A stretch of 42,186 nucleotides of DNA from Acidobacteriota bacterium. Its GTDB lineage: Bacteria > Acidobacteriota > Terriglobia > Bryobacterales > Bryobacteraceae. The notes under the pieces were generated by a model that was given only the letters and a program-made list of their open reading frames with translations, had not been told where the DNA came from and did no database searches. The DNA lies in contig JACQZS010000058.1 in the NCBI GenBank assembly GCA_016213725.1, forward strand, positions 1 to 42,186, in the 5' to 3' direction. Position numbers and translations under genes: made by a program. Of the stretch, positions 1-9,318 are shown piece after piece (the first letter of the stretch is position 1; each line of letters begins with the position of its first letter).

Positions 1-1110
1 ATGGGAGCGACGGCGGTCTTGTCGATGGAGACGCGCCAGAGGTGTTTACGATCGATGTCGGCCTGGTTGGAGGAGACGATGAGCGACTGGCGATCCGGGG
101 CGGGCTCGACGAACTCCACCTCGAACTCGCCGGGGGTGAGCAGGCGCGCGGGTCCACCTGAAGCGGGGACGGCGTAGAGGAGTTTCCAATTCGTCTTTTC
201 CCAGGGAAACACCAGGAAGCCGGAGGGGGACCAGAATAGGGAGGGGCCCACGGCGACTGGCTGGAAGACGCTGCCCCGGCCGGCGTCGGCGCGAAACACC
301 TCCCGGGCTGCGCCGGTGGCGACGTCGGCCACGCGGAGGCTCCAGGGCGAGGCGGTGCGGCGGGCGCCGTGGGGGGGCGGCGGGACGTTCAGAGAGGATG
401 CGGAGGAAAGCGACGGACTTGCCGTCGGGGGACCAGGTGGGGAGGAGGTCTTTGTCGGTGGAGGGATCCAGCCAAGTGATGGACTGGGCGGCGAAGCTGT
501 AGACGCCGATGAAGGAGTGGTCCGAACGGGTGGATGTGAAGGCGAGGAAGGCGCCGTCGGGGGAGAGCGCGAGATCGGAGGCGGAGCCGCGGGCGCGGAA
601 AAGGATGGCGGGCCTTGCGTCCGTGGAAAGATCCGCAGACCAGATGTTTCCACCGCGCAGCCAGAGGGCACGTTTGCCATCCGCGGAGAGCAACGGAGCG
701 CGGCCTTCGCCGAGGCGGCGCGGCTGGCCGCCTTTCCATTCGACGAGCCAGACGGACTGGTCAGCACCTTTCACGTTGGAGCTGGGGTTGGGCGACTCGC
801 CGCCGCGGCCGGCGGAGCCTCCGCGGACGAAAAGGAGCCGCTCGCCGTCGGCGGACCAGGCGAGTTCGGAGATCTCCTGCCCGTCCTCCGTTTTGAAGGA
901 CGTGGCCTGGCGGCCCTGATAGGCGGGGCCCTCGGCGAGCCAGACGTTCCAGTCGCCGTTGCCGGAGACAACCCAGGCGACGCGGTTAGCGCGCGCGGCG
1001 GAGGCGATTTCCCAAGGGAAGGACGAAGAGAGGACTTGCTCGACGGTGAACTGGGCGGAGGCGGTGAAGGTGAAGAAGAAGACGCAGGCGAGAGGCGAGC
1101 GAAGCGGCAT
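1..1110 (-). pseudogene. S9-family peptidase / DPP-like beta-propeller protein, frameshifted and truncated by window edge
   Basis: N-terminal signal peptide then 'FTVEQVLSSSFPWEIASAARANRVAWVVSGNGDWNVWLAE...', 'LAWSADGERLLFVRGG', 'LPTWSPDGKSVAFLRI' (WD40/TolB-like repeats). After 'VAFLRILSERPAAPP' the ORF becomes Arg/Pro-rich nonsense. Removing one C from the 7-C run (plus-strand G run 371-377) restores 'HGARRTASPWSLRVADVATGAAREVFRADAGRGSVFQPVAVGPSLFWSPSGFLVFPWEKTNWKLLYAVPASGGPARLLTPGEFEVEFVEPAPDRQSLIVSSNQADIDRKHLWRVSIDKTAVAP', open to the window start. Confidence 0.75.
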
Positions 1111-1113
1111 ACT

Positions 1114-2526
1114 TCAGGGTAGCTCGAAGCTGACGAAGTGGAGCTTGCCGGCGCGTTCGACCTGCACGGCAACAGAGTCGCCGGACTTCATCTTCTTGAG
1201 CAGGGCGCGGAGTTCGGCGGCGGATTTCACGTTGGAGCGATTGATGGCGTAGATGACGTCGCCAGTGCGGAAGCCTTCCTCGAGCATGGGGCCATCGGCG
1301 TGGCGGGCGGCGACGAGGACGCCGCCCTGGTCCTTGCGGATGGGGGCAACCTGCTCGCGCAGCGCATCGGTGAGATCCACGGCGAAGATGCCGAGTTCGG
1401 GGATGAGGTTCTCTTCGCGGCTGGCAAGGTCGGAGTAGGTGGAGGCCTCCTCATGGCGTTCGGTGACCTGGACCTTCAGGGAGAGGCTGCGTTTGCCGCG
1501 CCGGATCTCCAGCTGAACGGTTTCGCCGATGACGGGGCGGTAGACGTTGACGTTGAACTGGCGGGCGTTTTCCATCACCTTGCCGTTGAGGGACAGGATG
1601 ACGTCACCTACGTGGAGGCCGGCGAGGGAGCCCTGCCCGGCGGGATCGACATCGGCGACGACGACGCCCCAGTCCTGCGGCAGCTGCCAGCCGGAGGAGA
1701 GCGCCGGGGTGATGGTTTGGGTGGTGATGCCGATATCGCCGCGGACCACACGGCCGGACTTGCGGAGCTGATCGACGACGTTGAGCACGATGTTGGAGGG
1801 GACGGCGAAGCCGATCCCTTCACTGCCGCCGGACTGCGAGAGGATGAGGGTGTTGATGCCGACGATGGCGCCATCGGAGTTGACCAAGGGTCCGCCGCTG
1901 TTGCCGGGATTGATGGGCGCGTCGGTTTGGATGTAAATCATGGGATCGTCCGGGCGGAGCTGCCGGGCGGGGGAGCTGACGACACCCATGGTGACGGAGT
2001 TATCGAGGCCCATCGGGCTGCCGAAGGCCAGAACGAGCTGGCCCTGCTCGACGGTATCGGAGTCTGCCAGGGGCAGGAAGGGCAGGGATTTTTCGTTAAC
2101 CCGGAGGAGGGCGACGTCGGTTTCGAGGTCGAGGCCGACGAGTTCCGCGCGGACGGCGCGGCCGCTGGGGCGCACGGCGGAGCGGCGGGTGGAAGTGACT
2201 GAAGGCGAGGCGGGGAGGGTGACCTGAACGCGCTGGGCGCCGATGACGACGTGGGCGTTGGTGACCACCAGTCCGCCGGCGTCGATGATGACCCCGGAAC
2301 CTGAACTCTGCTGGCGGGCGGCGACGCCGCGTTCTTCGCTCTCCTCCTCTTCCAACTGGCGGTAGCCGATGGCGGTGACCTTGACGACGGACTGGTGGAC
2401 GCGGCGGCTCAGTTCCTGAAAGCTGCTGCTGAGCTCGCCCAGTTTCCGGGAGGCGGCCGAATCAGGCGATTGCGCCGGCGCGAGCGCCGCGGCGGCCAGA
2501 AACAATGTGAGAAATTTGCGAGTCAC
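1114..2526 (-). CDS. HtrA/DegQ-like trypsin-fold serine protease with PDZ domains
   Basis: Signal peptide; 'GSGVIIDAGGLVVTNAHVV', 'LETDVALLRV', 'INPGNSGGPLVNSDGAIVGINT', two PDZ-like segments ('VDPAGQGSLAGLHVGDVILSLNGKVM', 'MLEEGFRTGDVIYAINRSNV'). Confidence 0.95.
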   Translation of the reverse strand: MTRKFLTLFLAAAALAPAQSPDSAASRKLGELSSSFQELSRRVHQSVVKVTAIGYRQLEEEESEERGVAARQQSSGSGVIIDAGGLVVTNAHVVIGAQRVQVTLPASPSVTSTRRSAVRPSGRAVRAELVGLDLETDVALLRVNEKSLPFLPLADSDTVEQGQLVLAFGSPMGLDNSVTMGVVSSPARQLRPDDPMIYIQTDAPINPGNSGGPLVNSDGAIVGINTLILSQSGGSEGIGFAVPSNIVLNVVDQLRKSGRVVRGDIGITTQTITPALSSGWQLPQDWGVVVADVDPAGQGSLAGLHVGDVILSLNGKVMENARQFNVNVYRPVIGETVQLEIRRGKRSLSLKVQVTERHEEASTYSDLASREENLIPELGIFAVDLTDALREQVAPIRKDQGGVLVAARHADGPMLEEGFRTGDVIYAINRSNVKSAAELRALLKKMKSGDSVAVQVERAGKLHFVSFELP

Positions 2527-2594
2527 GGAAAGGTCCCCGATTTGCTTTATTCTATCCGTTGAGGATCACTCAGAACATAGGGAGGGCAGGCAGG

Positions 2595-3554
2595 ATGCAG
2601 AGAAGGACCTTTTTGCAGGCGGCGGCGTTGAGCGCCGGGGCCCGGATGAAGATTCTGGCGGACACGCCGATGCCGATGGCGACACTGGGCAAGAGCGGGC
2701 TGAAGGTGTCGAGGTTCGTGGTGGGCGGCTACCACATGATGGTGGAAGGCGAGGAGACGGCGACGCGCATCATTCACCGGGCGATGGACCTGGGCGTGAA
2801 TTTCTTCGACAGCGCGAACCTGTATCACAAGGGAAAGAGCGACGAAGTGTACGGGCGCGCGCTATCCGGCGGCCGGCGGCAAAAGGTGATGCTGATGACG
2901 AAGTGCGAGAACTACTCGCGCGACGGGGCCATGAAGTTGCTGGAGGAGCAGCTGAAACGGATGAAGACAGACTACCTGGATCTGTGGCAGTGCCACCAGG
3001 TAAGCGAGCAATCGGAGGTGGACCAGATCCTGGGGCCACAGGGTTCTCTGGAGGCGTTCGTCAAAGCGAAGAAAGAAGGCAAGGTGCGGCACATTGGATT
3101 CACCGGGCACCGGGATCCGGCGATCCATCTGCGACTGCTGGCGGCGACGGAGGAGTGGGAGACGGTGCAAATGCCGATCAACCTGATCGACCCGCACTAC
3201 CTGAGCTTCATCACCAACGTGCTGCCGGAAGCGCGCAAGAAGGGCCTGGGCGTGCTGGCCATGAAGTCCAACGCGATGGGCTCGATCACGAAGAACAACG
3301 TGGCGAAGATTGAAGAGTGCCTGCGATTCACCTGGAGCCAGGACATCGACACGCTGGTTTCGGGCGTGCAGACGACGGGCCAACTCGAGGACAACGTGCT
3401 GGTGCTGAAGACGCTGCAGAAGCTGTCGAAGCAGGAGATCAGCCTGCTGCTGCACAAGACGAAGCAGGGCGATACGGGTTCGAAGATCGAGAGATACAAG
3501 CGGCCGGAAGGGAAGAGCGGAGTGCGGATGCACCGGGACGGCGAGGCCGTGTAA
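2595..3554 (+). CDS. Aldo/keto reductase with N-terminal Tat-like signal
   Basis: 'MQRRTFLQAAALSAGA' start, 'LGKSGLKVSRFVVGGYHM', 'ALSGGRRQKVMLMTKCENYSRDGA', 'DYLDLWQCHQV', 'GKVRHIGFTGHRDP'. Start set at 2595 rather than the ORF-track 2559. Confidence 0.9.
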   Translation: MQRRTFLQAAALSAGARMKILADTPMPMATLGKSGLKVSRFVVGGYHMMVEGEETATRIIHRAMDLGVNFFDSANLYHKGKSDEVYGRALSGGRRQKVMLMTKCENYSRDGAMKLLEEQLKRMKTDYLDLWQCHQVSEQSEVDQILGPQGSLEAFVKAKKEGKVRHIGFTGHRDPAIHLRLLAATEEWETVQMPINLIDPHYLSFITNVLPEARKKGLGVLAMKSNAMGSITKNNVAKIEECLRFTWSQDIDTLVSGVQTTGQLEDNVLVLKTLQKLSKQEISLLLHKTKQGDTGSKIERYKRPEGKSGVRMHRDGEAV

Positions 3555-3566
3555 CGGCCGGGCAGT

Positions 3567-4568
3567 TCACACGGATTGGCACGCGAGAAGGCGCTCCATG
3601 TGGAGCGCCTTCACCTTTTTGCGGTCGAGTGCGGTGACGATCGAGTGGAGTCCGGCGGCATCTTCGGTGAAGGAGTGGCGGGTTTGGAAAGCGGCGTCGC
3701 CCGGCTCGAGCCGGATGGTTCCGCGCTTCCATTGGAAGAGGTGGGGATGCGTGATGGTGAGGGCGGCCAGAGAGTCGTAGGGCCGCGGGAGATAGCCGGG
3801 AATCGGGTTTTTGGGACGTGTGCGGACGAACTCGACCCAGCGGCGCATGGATGGGGCGAGGAATTTCATATGGGCGCAGGGAGATTGCAGGCACCGTTCG
3901 TATTCCTCGGAGTCCATCTGGTTGTCGACGCCGATTTCTACGGGCAGGACCCGCAGCGGGATGCCGGAGGCGAGGAGGTGGCGGGCGGCGACGAGATCAT
4001 TGCCGACGTTGTAGGGGTCGATACCCTTGCGGAAGTCGTAGCCCATGAGGGTGACCGTGTCGAGACGGTCTGCCAGCGTGGGGTCTTTGAGCAGCGCGAG
4101 GGCGAGGTTGGTTTGAGGGCCGACGGAGAGGATGTGGCGCGGGCCGTTGGGTGCGCGGGTGGCGCTGAGGATGAAGTCGACGGCGTGTTGCGGAGAGAGG
4201 GGAGGAGCGGCGGAGAGGTTGTCGTCCGGAGTTTCGGTGGCAAGCGGGAGCTGGCGGAGTTTGGCGTCGCTGCCGCGGAAGAGCTGAGAGGAGGGGCGGG
4301 GCGCCAGGGGCAGAGGGCATCCGGCAAAGCAGGCAACATCGGCGGCCTGCAGCACAGCGAGAAACCGGCTGGCGTATTGTGCGCGGCTGCGGGTGTTTTG
4401 AAAGACCGTGGTGACGGCGGCGAGGCGGATTTCAGGGGAGCGGGCGAGGATGGCCAGCGCGATGGCGTCGTCCACGTCGGCGCCAATATCGGTGTCGAAG
4501 ATCAGCGGCAGCGGGGAGGGCGCGGCGAGGGCGGCGGCGGGCGCGGCAAGAAATTCGCGGCGCTGCAT
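3567..4568 (-). CDS. Nucleoside hydrolase (inosine-uridine-preferring family) with Tat-like leader
   Basis: 'MQRREFLAAPAAALAAPSPLPLIFDTDIGADVDDAIALAILARSPEIRLAAVTTVFQNT' (DTDxGxDxDDA motif), 'HILSVGPQTNLALAL', 'VTLMGYD'. Start set at 4568. Confidence 0.93.
   Translation of the reverse strand: MQRREFLAAPAAALAAPSPLPLIFDTDIGADVDDAIALAILARSPEIRLAAVTTVFQNTRSRAQYASRFLAVLQAADVACFAGCPLPLAPRPSSQLFRGSDAKLRQLPLATETPDDNLSAAPPLSPQHAVDFILSATRAPNGPRHILSVGPQTNLALALLKDPTLADRLDTVTLMGYDFRKGIDPYNVGNDLVAARHLLASGIPLRVLPVEIGVDNQMDSEEYERCLQSPCAHMKFLAPSMRRWVEFVRTRPKNPIPGYLPRPYDSLAALTITHPHLFQWKRGTIRLEPGDAAFQTRHSFTEDAAGLHSIVTALDRKKVKALHMERLLACQSV
3587..3620 (+). terminator. Rho-independent terminator for the aldo/keto reductase gene
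   Basis: Near-perfect hairpin gaaggcgctcca-tg-tggagcgccttc (3587-3612) followed by acc then T5 (3616-3620), 33 bp after the stop codon at 3554; lies inside the convergent nucleoside hydrolase CDS. Confidence 0.75.
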
Positions 4569-4570
4569 GA

Positions 4571-5200
4571 TCACGGCGTGGGGCGCAGCAAGGCGCGGGC
4601 CGGGGCGCCGTCGGCGCCGGGGATGAGCAGCGGCAGGCAAAGCAGCTCATAGGAGCCGGGGAGGACGTGCGCCAAGCGCAGTCCTTCCACGATCCAGATG
4701 CCGGCGCCGAGCAGGATTTCATGGGTTTCGCGCAGGTCCTGACGGAAGCCGCCGACGGAGAGGTAGTCGATGCCGACCAGCGCCGCGCCGGCTGTGGCAA
4801 GGGCGTCTGCCGCGTCGCGTCCGATGAAGACGAAATCCTCAACGAATTCCGGCCGCAGGAGGTGGTGGGTGGAGTTGCGGGTGCGGAACAGGATGCGCGC
4901 CGCGGGGGGCAAACCGGAAGGAATGTGGCGGGCGCGGACGGCCCGCGGGTCATCGACGTCGATGACGAGAGCAGGGCCGGCCATGAGCGAGAGCGGCATG
5001 GTTTCCATCCCCGTGCCGTTGCGCAGGAAATGGCGCGGCGCATCCATGTGTGTGCCGGTGTGGGCGCTCATGGCCAGGCGCGTGAGGTTGTAATCGTCGC
5101 CCGCCTCGATCGACATGGTCTGGTGGACGGAGACGGGGTCGTCACCGGGCCAGACGAGCATGGCGGAAGCGATTGGCGTAGAGATGTCGATCCAGGCCAT
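4571..5200 (-). CDS. Cyclase family protein (kynurenine formamidase-like)
   Basis: 'WIDISTPIASAMLVWPGDDPVSV', 'LTRLAMSAHTGTHMDAPRHFL' (HTGTHxDAPxH motif), 'GIDYLSVGG', 'LVLPGSYELLCLPLLIPGADGAPARALLRP'-like C-terminus. Confidence 0.92.
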   Translation of the reverse strand: MAWIDISTPIASAMLVWPGDDPVSVHQTMSIEAGDDYNLTRLAMSAHTGTHMDAPRHFLRNGTGMETMPLSLMAGPALVIDVDDPRAVRARHIPSGLPPAARILFRTRNSTHHLLRPEFVEDFVFIGRDAADALATAGAALVGIDYLSVGGFRQDLRETHEILLGAGIWIVEGLRLAHVLPGSYELLCLPLLIPGADGAPARALLRPTP

Positions 5201-5203
5201 GGG

Positions 5204-5956
5204 CTAGCGCTCGGGGAGTTCACCGATGGGACGCCAGTAGAGATTGCGGAAGGCGACGGGGCCGTGATCGCCCTGAATCATGATGGGGTTGGTGGCTGCC
5301 TCGGGAATGTCCATGTGAGCGCGCGTGGGGTTCGGCACTTCGACGTTGTCGTGGATCATGACGCCATTGAACATGACGCGCACGAAGCGAGCGTTCTCGA
5401 TCTTCTTGCCGGAGGCGTCGAAGCGCGGGGCGCGGAACCAGATGTGATAGGCCTGCCACTCTCCGGCATTCTTCTCCGCGTTGACGCGGGGCACTGCGCC
5501 GTTCTTCGGCTTGCCGTTGACCCATTCGTGATAGACGGCGCCGCAATCGCCGGTGGTGAGGTCCGCGATGCCGAAGCGATCGAGGATCTGGATTTCGTAG
5601 AGGCCGTGGAGGTAGACGCCGGAGTTGGCGCCGCGGGGGATCATGAATTCGACGTAGAGTTCGATGTCGCCGAACTTCTGGTCGGTGACGAAATTCTGCG
5701 TTTTGCCGTTCTTGCCGTTGATCATGCGGTCGCCGGAATCAGCGGTGAAGGAGAGGGCTTTGGGCGAATACATGCGGTCGAAGCGAATACCGCGGGCGGC
5801 TGCCCATTCGTGGGGCTTGGAGGGATCCATGGCGTGCCATCCGGTGAGGTCCTTACCGTTGAGCAGGGGAGTCCAGCCCGGCTGGATGAGGTAGGGTGCG
5901 TCCTGGGCGAAGGTGGCGAGGCCGAGGGCGAAGAGGAGCAGAGCAGCGCGCTTCAT
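5204..5956 (-). CDS. DUF1080 protein (3-keto-disaccharide hydrolase domain), secreted
   Basis: Signal peptide; 'GWTPLLNGKDLTGWHAMDPSKPHEW', 'FGDIELYVEFMIPRGANSGVYLHGLYEIQILD', 'GPVAFRNLYWRPI'. Confidence 0.93.
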   Translation of the reverse strand: MKRAALLLFALGLATFAQDAPYLIQPGWTPLLNGKDLTGWHAMDPSKPHEWAAARGIRFDRMYSPKALSFTADSGDRMINGKNGKTQNFVTDQKFGDIELYVEFMIPRGANSGVYLHGLYEIQILDRFGIADLTTGDCGAVYHEWVNGKPKNGAVPRVNAEKNAGEWQAYHIWFRAPRFDASGKKIENARFVRVMFNGVMIHDNVEVPNPTRAHMDIPEAATNPIMIQGDHGPVAFRNLYWRPIGELPER

Positions 5957-5968
5957 GCGGCTATTATT

Positions 5969-8794
5969 TCACTGCGGCGGTTCGGCGGGAGGCGGGGTGA
6001 CATCGACATCGACGGAAACCACGTGATAGGGCGTGGCTTCACGCGGGTCCGGCAGAAACCAGCCAGTGCCTTCCGTGTTGAGGACTTCGAAGTAGTACTG
6101 GAGATCCCAGCGGGCGTCCACTTCAGCGGCGGGGATGGTGAAGCGGGCGCTGTGCGGGGCTGCGTCGATGATCTTCCAGCCGGCGAGCTGATTCAGTGGG
6201 CGATAGTGAAGGCGGATTGTCTTTACCTGCGTCTGGGGCCACACCTGGAGTTCGAGCACGAGCGGCCGGGCCGCCATGGTGCGGGCGGGCGGATGGTGCG
6301 TGAAGGCGGGTTTGGCGAGGGCGCGCGGCCAGCGTTGGACCGGTGCGGGGGGCGGGCCGCCGGAGAGGAGGAGTCCGCTGAACTGCCAGGTGCCCTCGGG
6401 CAGGGGGACGTCGAGCGTCCCGCTGCGCGCTTCGAGTTGGAGGGTGAGATCGGAGCCGTCGGGTTTGAGCAGGACGGCGCGATAGGGGCCGTCTGGGGCG
6501 AGGACGCGGAAGAGCTGCGGACCGGAGCCGGAGATGGAGTCGCCAAGCAGGACGTTGGGGGGCAGGTGAGAGGGCGAGGCGCTGACGGCGCGGACTTCGG
6601 CGTAAGGGGTAAGGGGCAGGGCAGTGACCTGCCGGGGTTCATGGGACACCCAGCCGGCGCCTGATTTCTCCGAGAAGCTGGACTCCGGCGAAATTGCCGT
6701 GAAGCCCGGCTCGACGGTGTTGGCGACGGCGGAAGCGTTCAAGCGGTAGGAGCCAGGCCGCGGCGCGGCGGCAGGCGCGCCGAAGTCGAAGGCCTGCGTG
6801 AAGCCGCGGTGCTTTTCGAAGAGGGCGATGCGGGCATCGATGGTCTTGAGGTCGTGTTCGAGGTAGGGCAGCTTGTCCTTCCAGTGGCCGACGTCCTCGG
6901 GGCCGAAGGCCATGTTTTCGGGGTAGAGGCCGGAGGTGAGCTTGACGAGTTGCTGCCAAAGCCGGAGGGCGCCGAGAACCTCCCGGCGGGCGGGGAGAAG
7001 CGCATCGAAATCGCCCGTGGCCTGGAACCAGGCGAGGCCGTCGGCGGCCATCTGGCGGCGGCCATGGAAGCGGGCCAGCAGCGCGAGCACTTCGAGATCG
7101 GGGCGCGTGCCGAGCCACTCGCGATGCTGGTCACCGAGGAGCTTGTGGGCGCGTTCGAGGGCCTGTTCGGTTTCCAGCGCCCAGGCATGGAAGCGCTCAG
7201 AAGTTTCGCTGGGGCGCTGTTTGGCCGAGGCGACGCCATGGAGGCGATTGAGAGCATTCTCCTGGAAGCCGGCGATCATGCGGAAATCGCTGGGCCGGAC
7301 GTCGACATAGGAGTCGATGAGGCCGCCGGGATTGATCTCCGGCCAGATGTACATGTTGGGATCGGCGAGGTGGACGGCGACGATCTCGTTGAGGACCTTG
7401 CTGGCAGAACGGACGGCCTGTTCGACATCGGCGGCGGCAGTACCGAACCGCGCCTTGAACTCGTCGGCCCACAGCCGGTCCGGCTCGGCGGGATTGTAGG
7501 ACAGACGGCCCCAGAGGAGGTAGAAGAGCCAGTAGCGCTGGAATTCGTATTTCCAGAAGACGCGCTGCTGCTGGCTTGGGTCGAAGACGCCCCAAGTGCC
7601 GGGCCGGTTGCCGAAGCCCTTCTGGGCGAGGGGCGGATCGATCTCGAAGCCTTCGGAGCCGCTCATGGCGAAGGTGGGGACGGTGCGGCGCACGTAGTCG
7701 GGATCGCCCCAGAGGAGGAGGCGATGGGAGCCGAGTCCCCAGAGTTCCCAATAGAAACTCCACTTGCGGTTGCGCTCGGAGACGCCGGGTTTCTCCAGAA
7801 AGTTAAGGAAGGAGTAGTTGGGCCAGGTTTCGGCAGGCGGGTAGGGACGGCCGAGGTCCTCGGCCCAGTATTTGCTGGAGAGGCGCAGCGGAACTCCGGA
7901 TTGCAGCGCCGCTTCCATGAGGCCTTTCTGCATGAGCCAGCCGCGCAGGTCGAGTTGCACGAGGCGGCCGGAATCTTTGAGCGCTTTGAAGACGTAGTCG
8001 CGATAGAACTCCACCTGGCGGCCGGCGGGGATGCCGGATTCGGAGTTGGTGCGCATCTGGACGCTGCGGATGGCGGGGCAGGCGGCGAGGACCATTTTCA
8101 ACGCGGCGTAGGAATAGGGCCCGAGGTTCTCCGCGGTGAGGCCGTCAACGCTGGGCGTCATGCCCTTCTGAACGTCGTGCTCCCAAACACCGAGGGTGAA
8201 ATCGATGCCGTATTCTGTGGCTGTTTGCGAAATGAAGCGGAGGGTGGACAGGTTGCGCTCGCGGTCGTGTTCGGAGAGGCCTCGGGCGCGGACCTGAGGG
8301 AAATCCGGGACATTCACCAGGAAGGGATAGGGTGGGGCGAGGTAAGCGGTCTGGTGTGCGAATACGAGGTTGAAGCGGTTGAAGCGATTGCGGGCGAGCA
8401 TTTGGAAGAAGGAGTGCCAGTAGTCGCGGTCGTGATACCAGGATTGTTCCAGGTCAGCATTGTGGAGGAACCAGCGGATGCCACGAAGGCTCGTAGCGGG
8501 TTCCACCTTGACGGGCGAGAGGTGCCCCTGACGGCGAATCTGGTCTGCGGCTTCGAGCAGACCGTACATGAGGCCGCGCTGGCTGCCGCCGCGGATCAGG
8601 TTACCCATGATGGAGAAGCCGTCGTGCGGCAGCACCATGGAGTATTCGGGCAGTACCGGGTAGGCTTCGGGCTTGAGGCCGCGGGCTTCGAGTGCCTGGC
8701 GGTACTGCTGAAGGCCAAATTCGAGTGGGCCGGCGGCGAGGACCGGAGCGGCGAGGAGGGCTGCGAGAGCGGTCAGTTGTGAGAGATGGACCAT
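5969..8794 (-). CDS. Large secreted glycoside-hydrolase-like protein (zincin-like N-domain, GH20/GH67-type barrel)
   Basis: Signal peptide from M at 8794 ('MVHLSQLTALAALLAAPVLA'); 'NLIRGGSQRGLMYGLLEAADQIRRQGHL', 'RGIRWFLHNADLEQSWYHDRDYWHSFFQMLARNRFNRFNLVFAHQT', 'YGIDFTLGVWEHD'. Family is a by-eye guess. Confidence 0.7.
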   Translation of the reverse strand: MVHLSQLTALAALLAAPVLAAGPLEFGLQQYRQALEARGLKPEAYPVLPEYSMVLPHDGFSIMGNLIRGGSQRGLMYGLLEAADQIRRQGHLSPVKVEPATSLRGIRWFLHNADLEQSWYHDRDYWHSFFQMLARNRFNRFNLVFAHQTAYLAPPYPFLVNVPDFPQVRARGLSEHDRERNLSTLRFISQTATEYGIDFTLGVWEHDVQKGMTPSVDGLTAENLGPYSYAALKMVLAACPAIRSVQMRTNSESGIPAGRQVEFYRDYVFKALKDSGRLVQLDLRGWLMQKGLMEAALQSGVPLRLSSKYWAEDLGRPYPPAETWPNYSFLNFLEKPGVSERNRKWSFYWELWGLGSHRLLLWGDPDYVRRTVPTFAMSGSEGFEIDPPLAQKGFGNRPGTWGVFDPSQQQRVFWKYEFQRYWLFYLLWGRLSYNPAEPDRLWADEFKARFGTAAADVEQAVRSASKVLNEIVAVHLADPNMYIWPEINPGGLIDSYVDVRPSDFRMIAGFQENALNRLHGVASAKQRPSETSERFHAWALETEQALERAHKLLGDQHREWLGTRPDLEVLALLARFHGRRQMAADGLAWFQATGDFDALLPARREVLGALRLWQQLVKLTSGLYPENMAFGPEDVGHWKDKLPYLEHDLKTIDARIALFEKHRGFTQAFDFGAPAAAPRPGSYRLNASAVANTVEPGFTAISPESSFSEKSGAGWVSHEPRQVTALPLTPYAEVRAVSASPSHLPPNVLLGDSISGSGPQLFRVLAPDGPYRAVLLKPDGSDLTLQLEARSGTLDVPLPEGTWQFSGLLLSGGPPPAPVQRWPRALAKPAFTHHPPARTMAARPLVLELQVWPQTQVKTIRLHYRPLNQLAGWKIIDAAPHSARFTIPAAEVDARWDLQYYFEVLNTEGTGWFLPDPREATPYHVVSVDVDVTPPPAEPPQ

Positions 8795-8886
8795 GGCGTC
8801 CGGACCAATTCCCGATAATACCCGCTTCGAGGCTGCGGGCAAGGGGCATTGCATTTTGGCCGGAGGAGTGGTTAGGTGTGGTGGTG

Positions 8887-9282
8887 ATGAGGCCTGGTAG
8901 CCTTTGGGGCGCCCTGTTCTGCGCCGCCCCGATGTTCGCGGTGGATCACCCCGTGACGGCCACGAAAGAGCGGCTGTGGTGGATGGAGCCACATCTGCAA
9001 GCGGCGGTGGAGTATTACGGGCGTCCGGTGACGCTGGTGAATTCGGGCGAGCCGTCGAGATTCCGGATCTACCTCCTGCCGCGGTTTGAGACGCGAAGTG
9101 CCCGGGTGTTGTACGAAAAGGCCACTGGCCGGAGGGAATGCACGCGTCTGGAGTTGTGGGACCCGCAGGCGCGGCGCGTGGTGGTGAGTCTGGATTTCGT
9201 GCAGGATACTGACGAGTACACTCGGCGGCGGGCGGCGTTCCGATTCATGGAGCTGGTGAAGCGGCATCTCCACAGCCCTTGA
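8887..9282 (+). CDS. Small secreted protein of unknown function; paralogue of the 12035-12436 product
   Basis: 'MRPGSLWGALFCAAPMFA' signal-like start, then a C-terminal half alignable with the 12035 product ('VLYEKATGRRECTRLELWDPQARRVVVSLDF'). Start set at 8887. Confidence 0.65.
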   Translation: MRPGSLWGALFCAAPMFAVDHPVTATKERLWWMEPHLQAAVEYYGRPVTLVNSGEPSRFRIYLLPRFETRSARVLYEKATGRRECTRLELWDPQARRVVVSLDFVQDTDEYTRRRAAFRFMELVKRHLHSP

Positions 9283-9308
9283 CACGCTGAGGCGGGTACA
9301 GATAGGTT
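9279..9308 (+). promoter_or_regulatory. Candidate sigma70-type promoter for the Gfo/Idh/MocA gene
   Basis: TTGACA at 9279-9284, 18-bp spacer, weak -10 TAGGTT at 9303-9308; ATG at 9319. The -35 overlaps the TGA stop of the preceding gene. Confidence 0.35.
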
Positions 9309-9318
9309 AACGGACGAT

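Noticed and set aside
1138-2202. 354-aa plus-strand ORF
   Set aside because: Antisense shadow of the HtrA protease gene.
4667-6664. 665-aa plus-strand ORF
   Set aside because: Antisense to the cyclase, DUF1080 and GH-like genes; composition is Gly/Val/Asp/Glu-rich shadow-ORF type expected at high GC, with no recognisable domain.
6809-8782. 657-aa plus-strand ORF
   Set aside because: Antisense shadow of the GH-like gene, no signal peptide or domain features.
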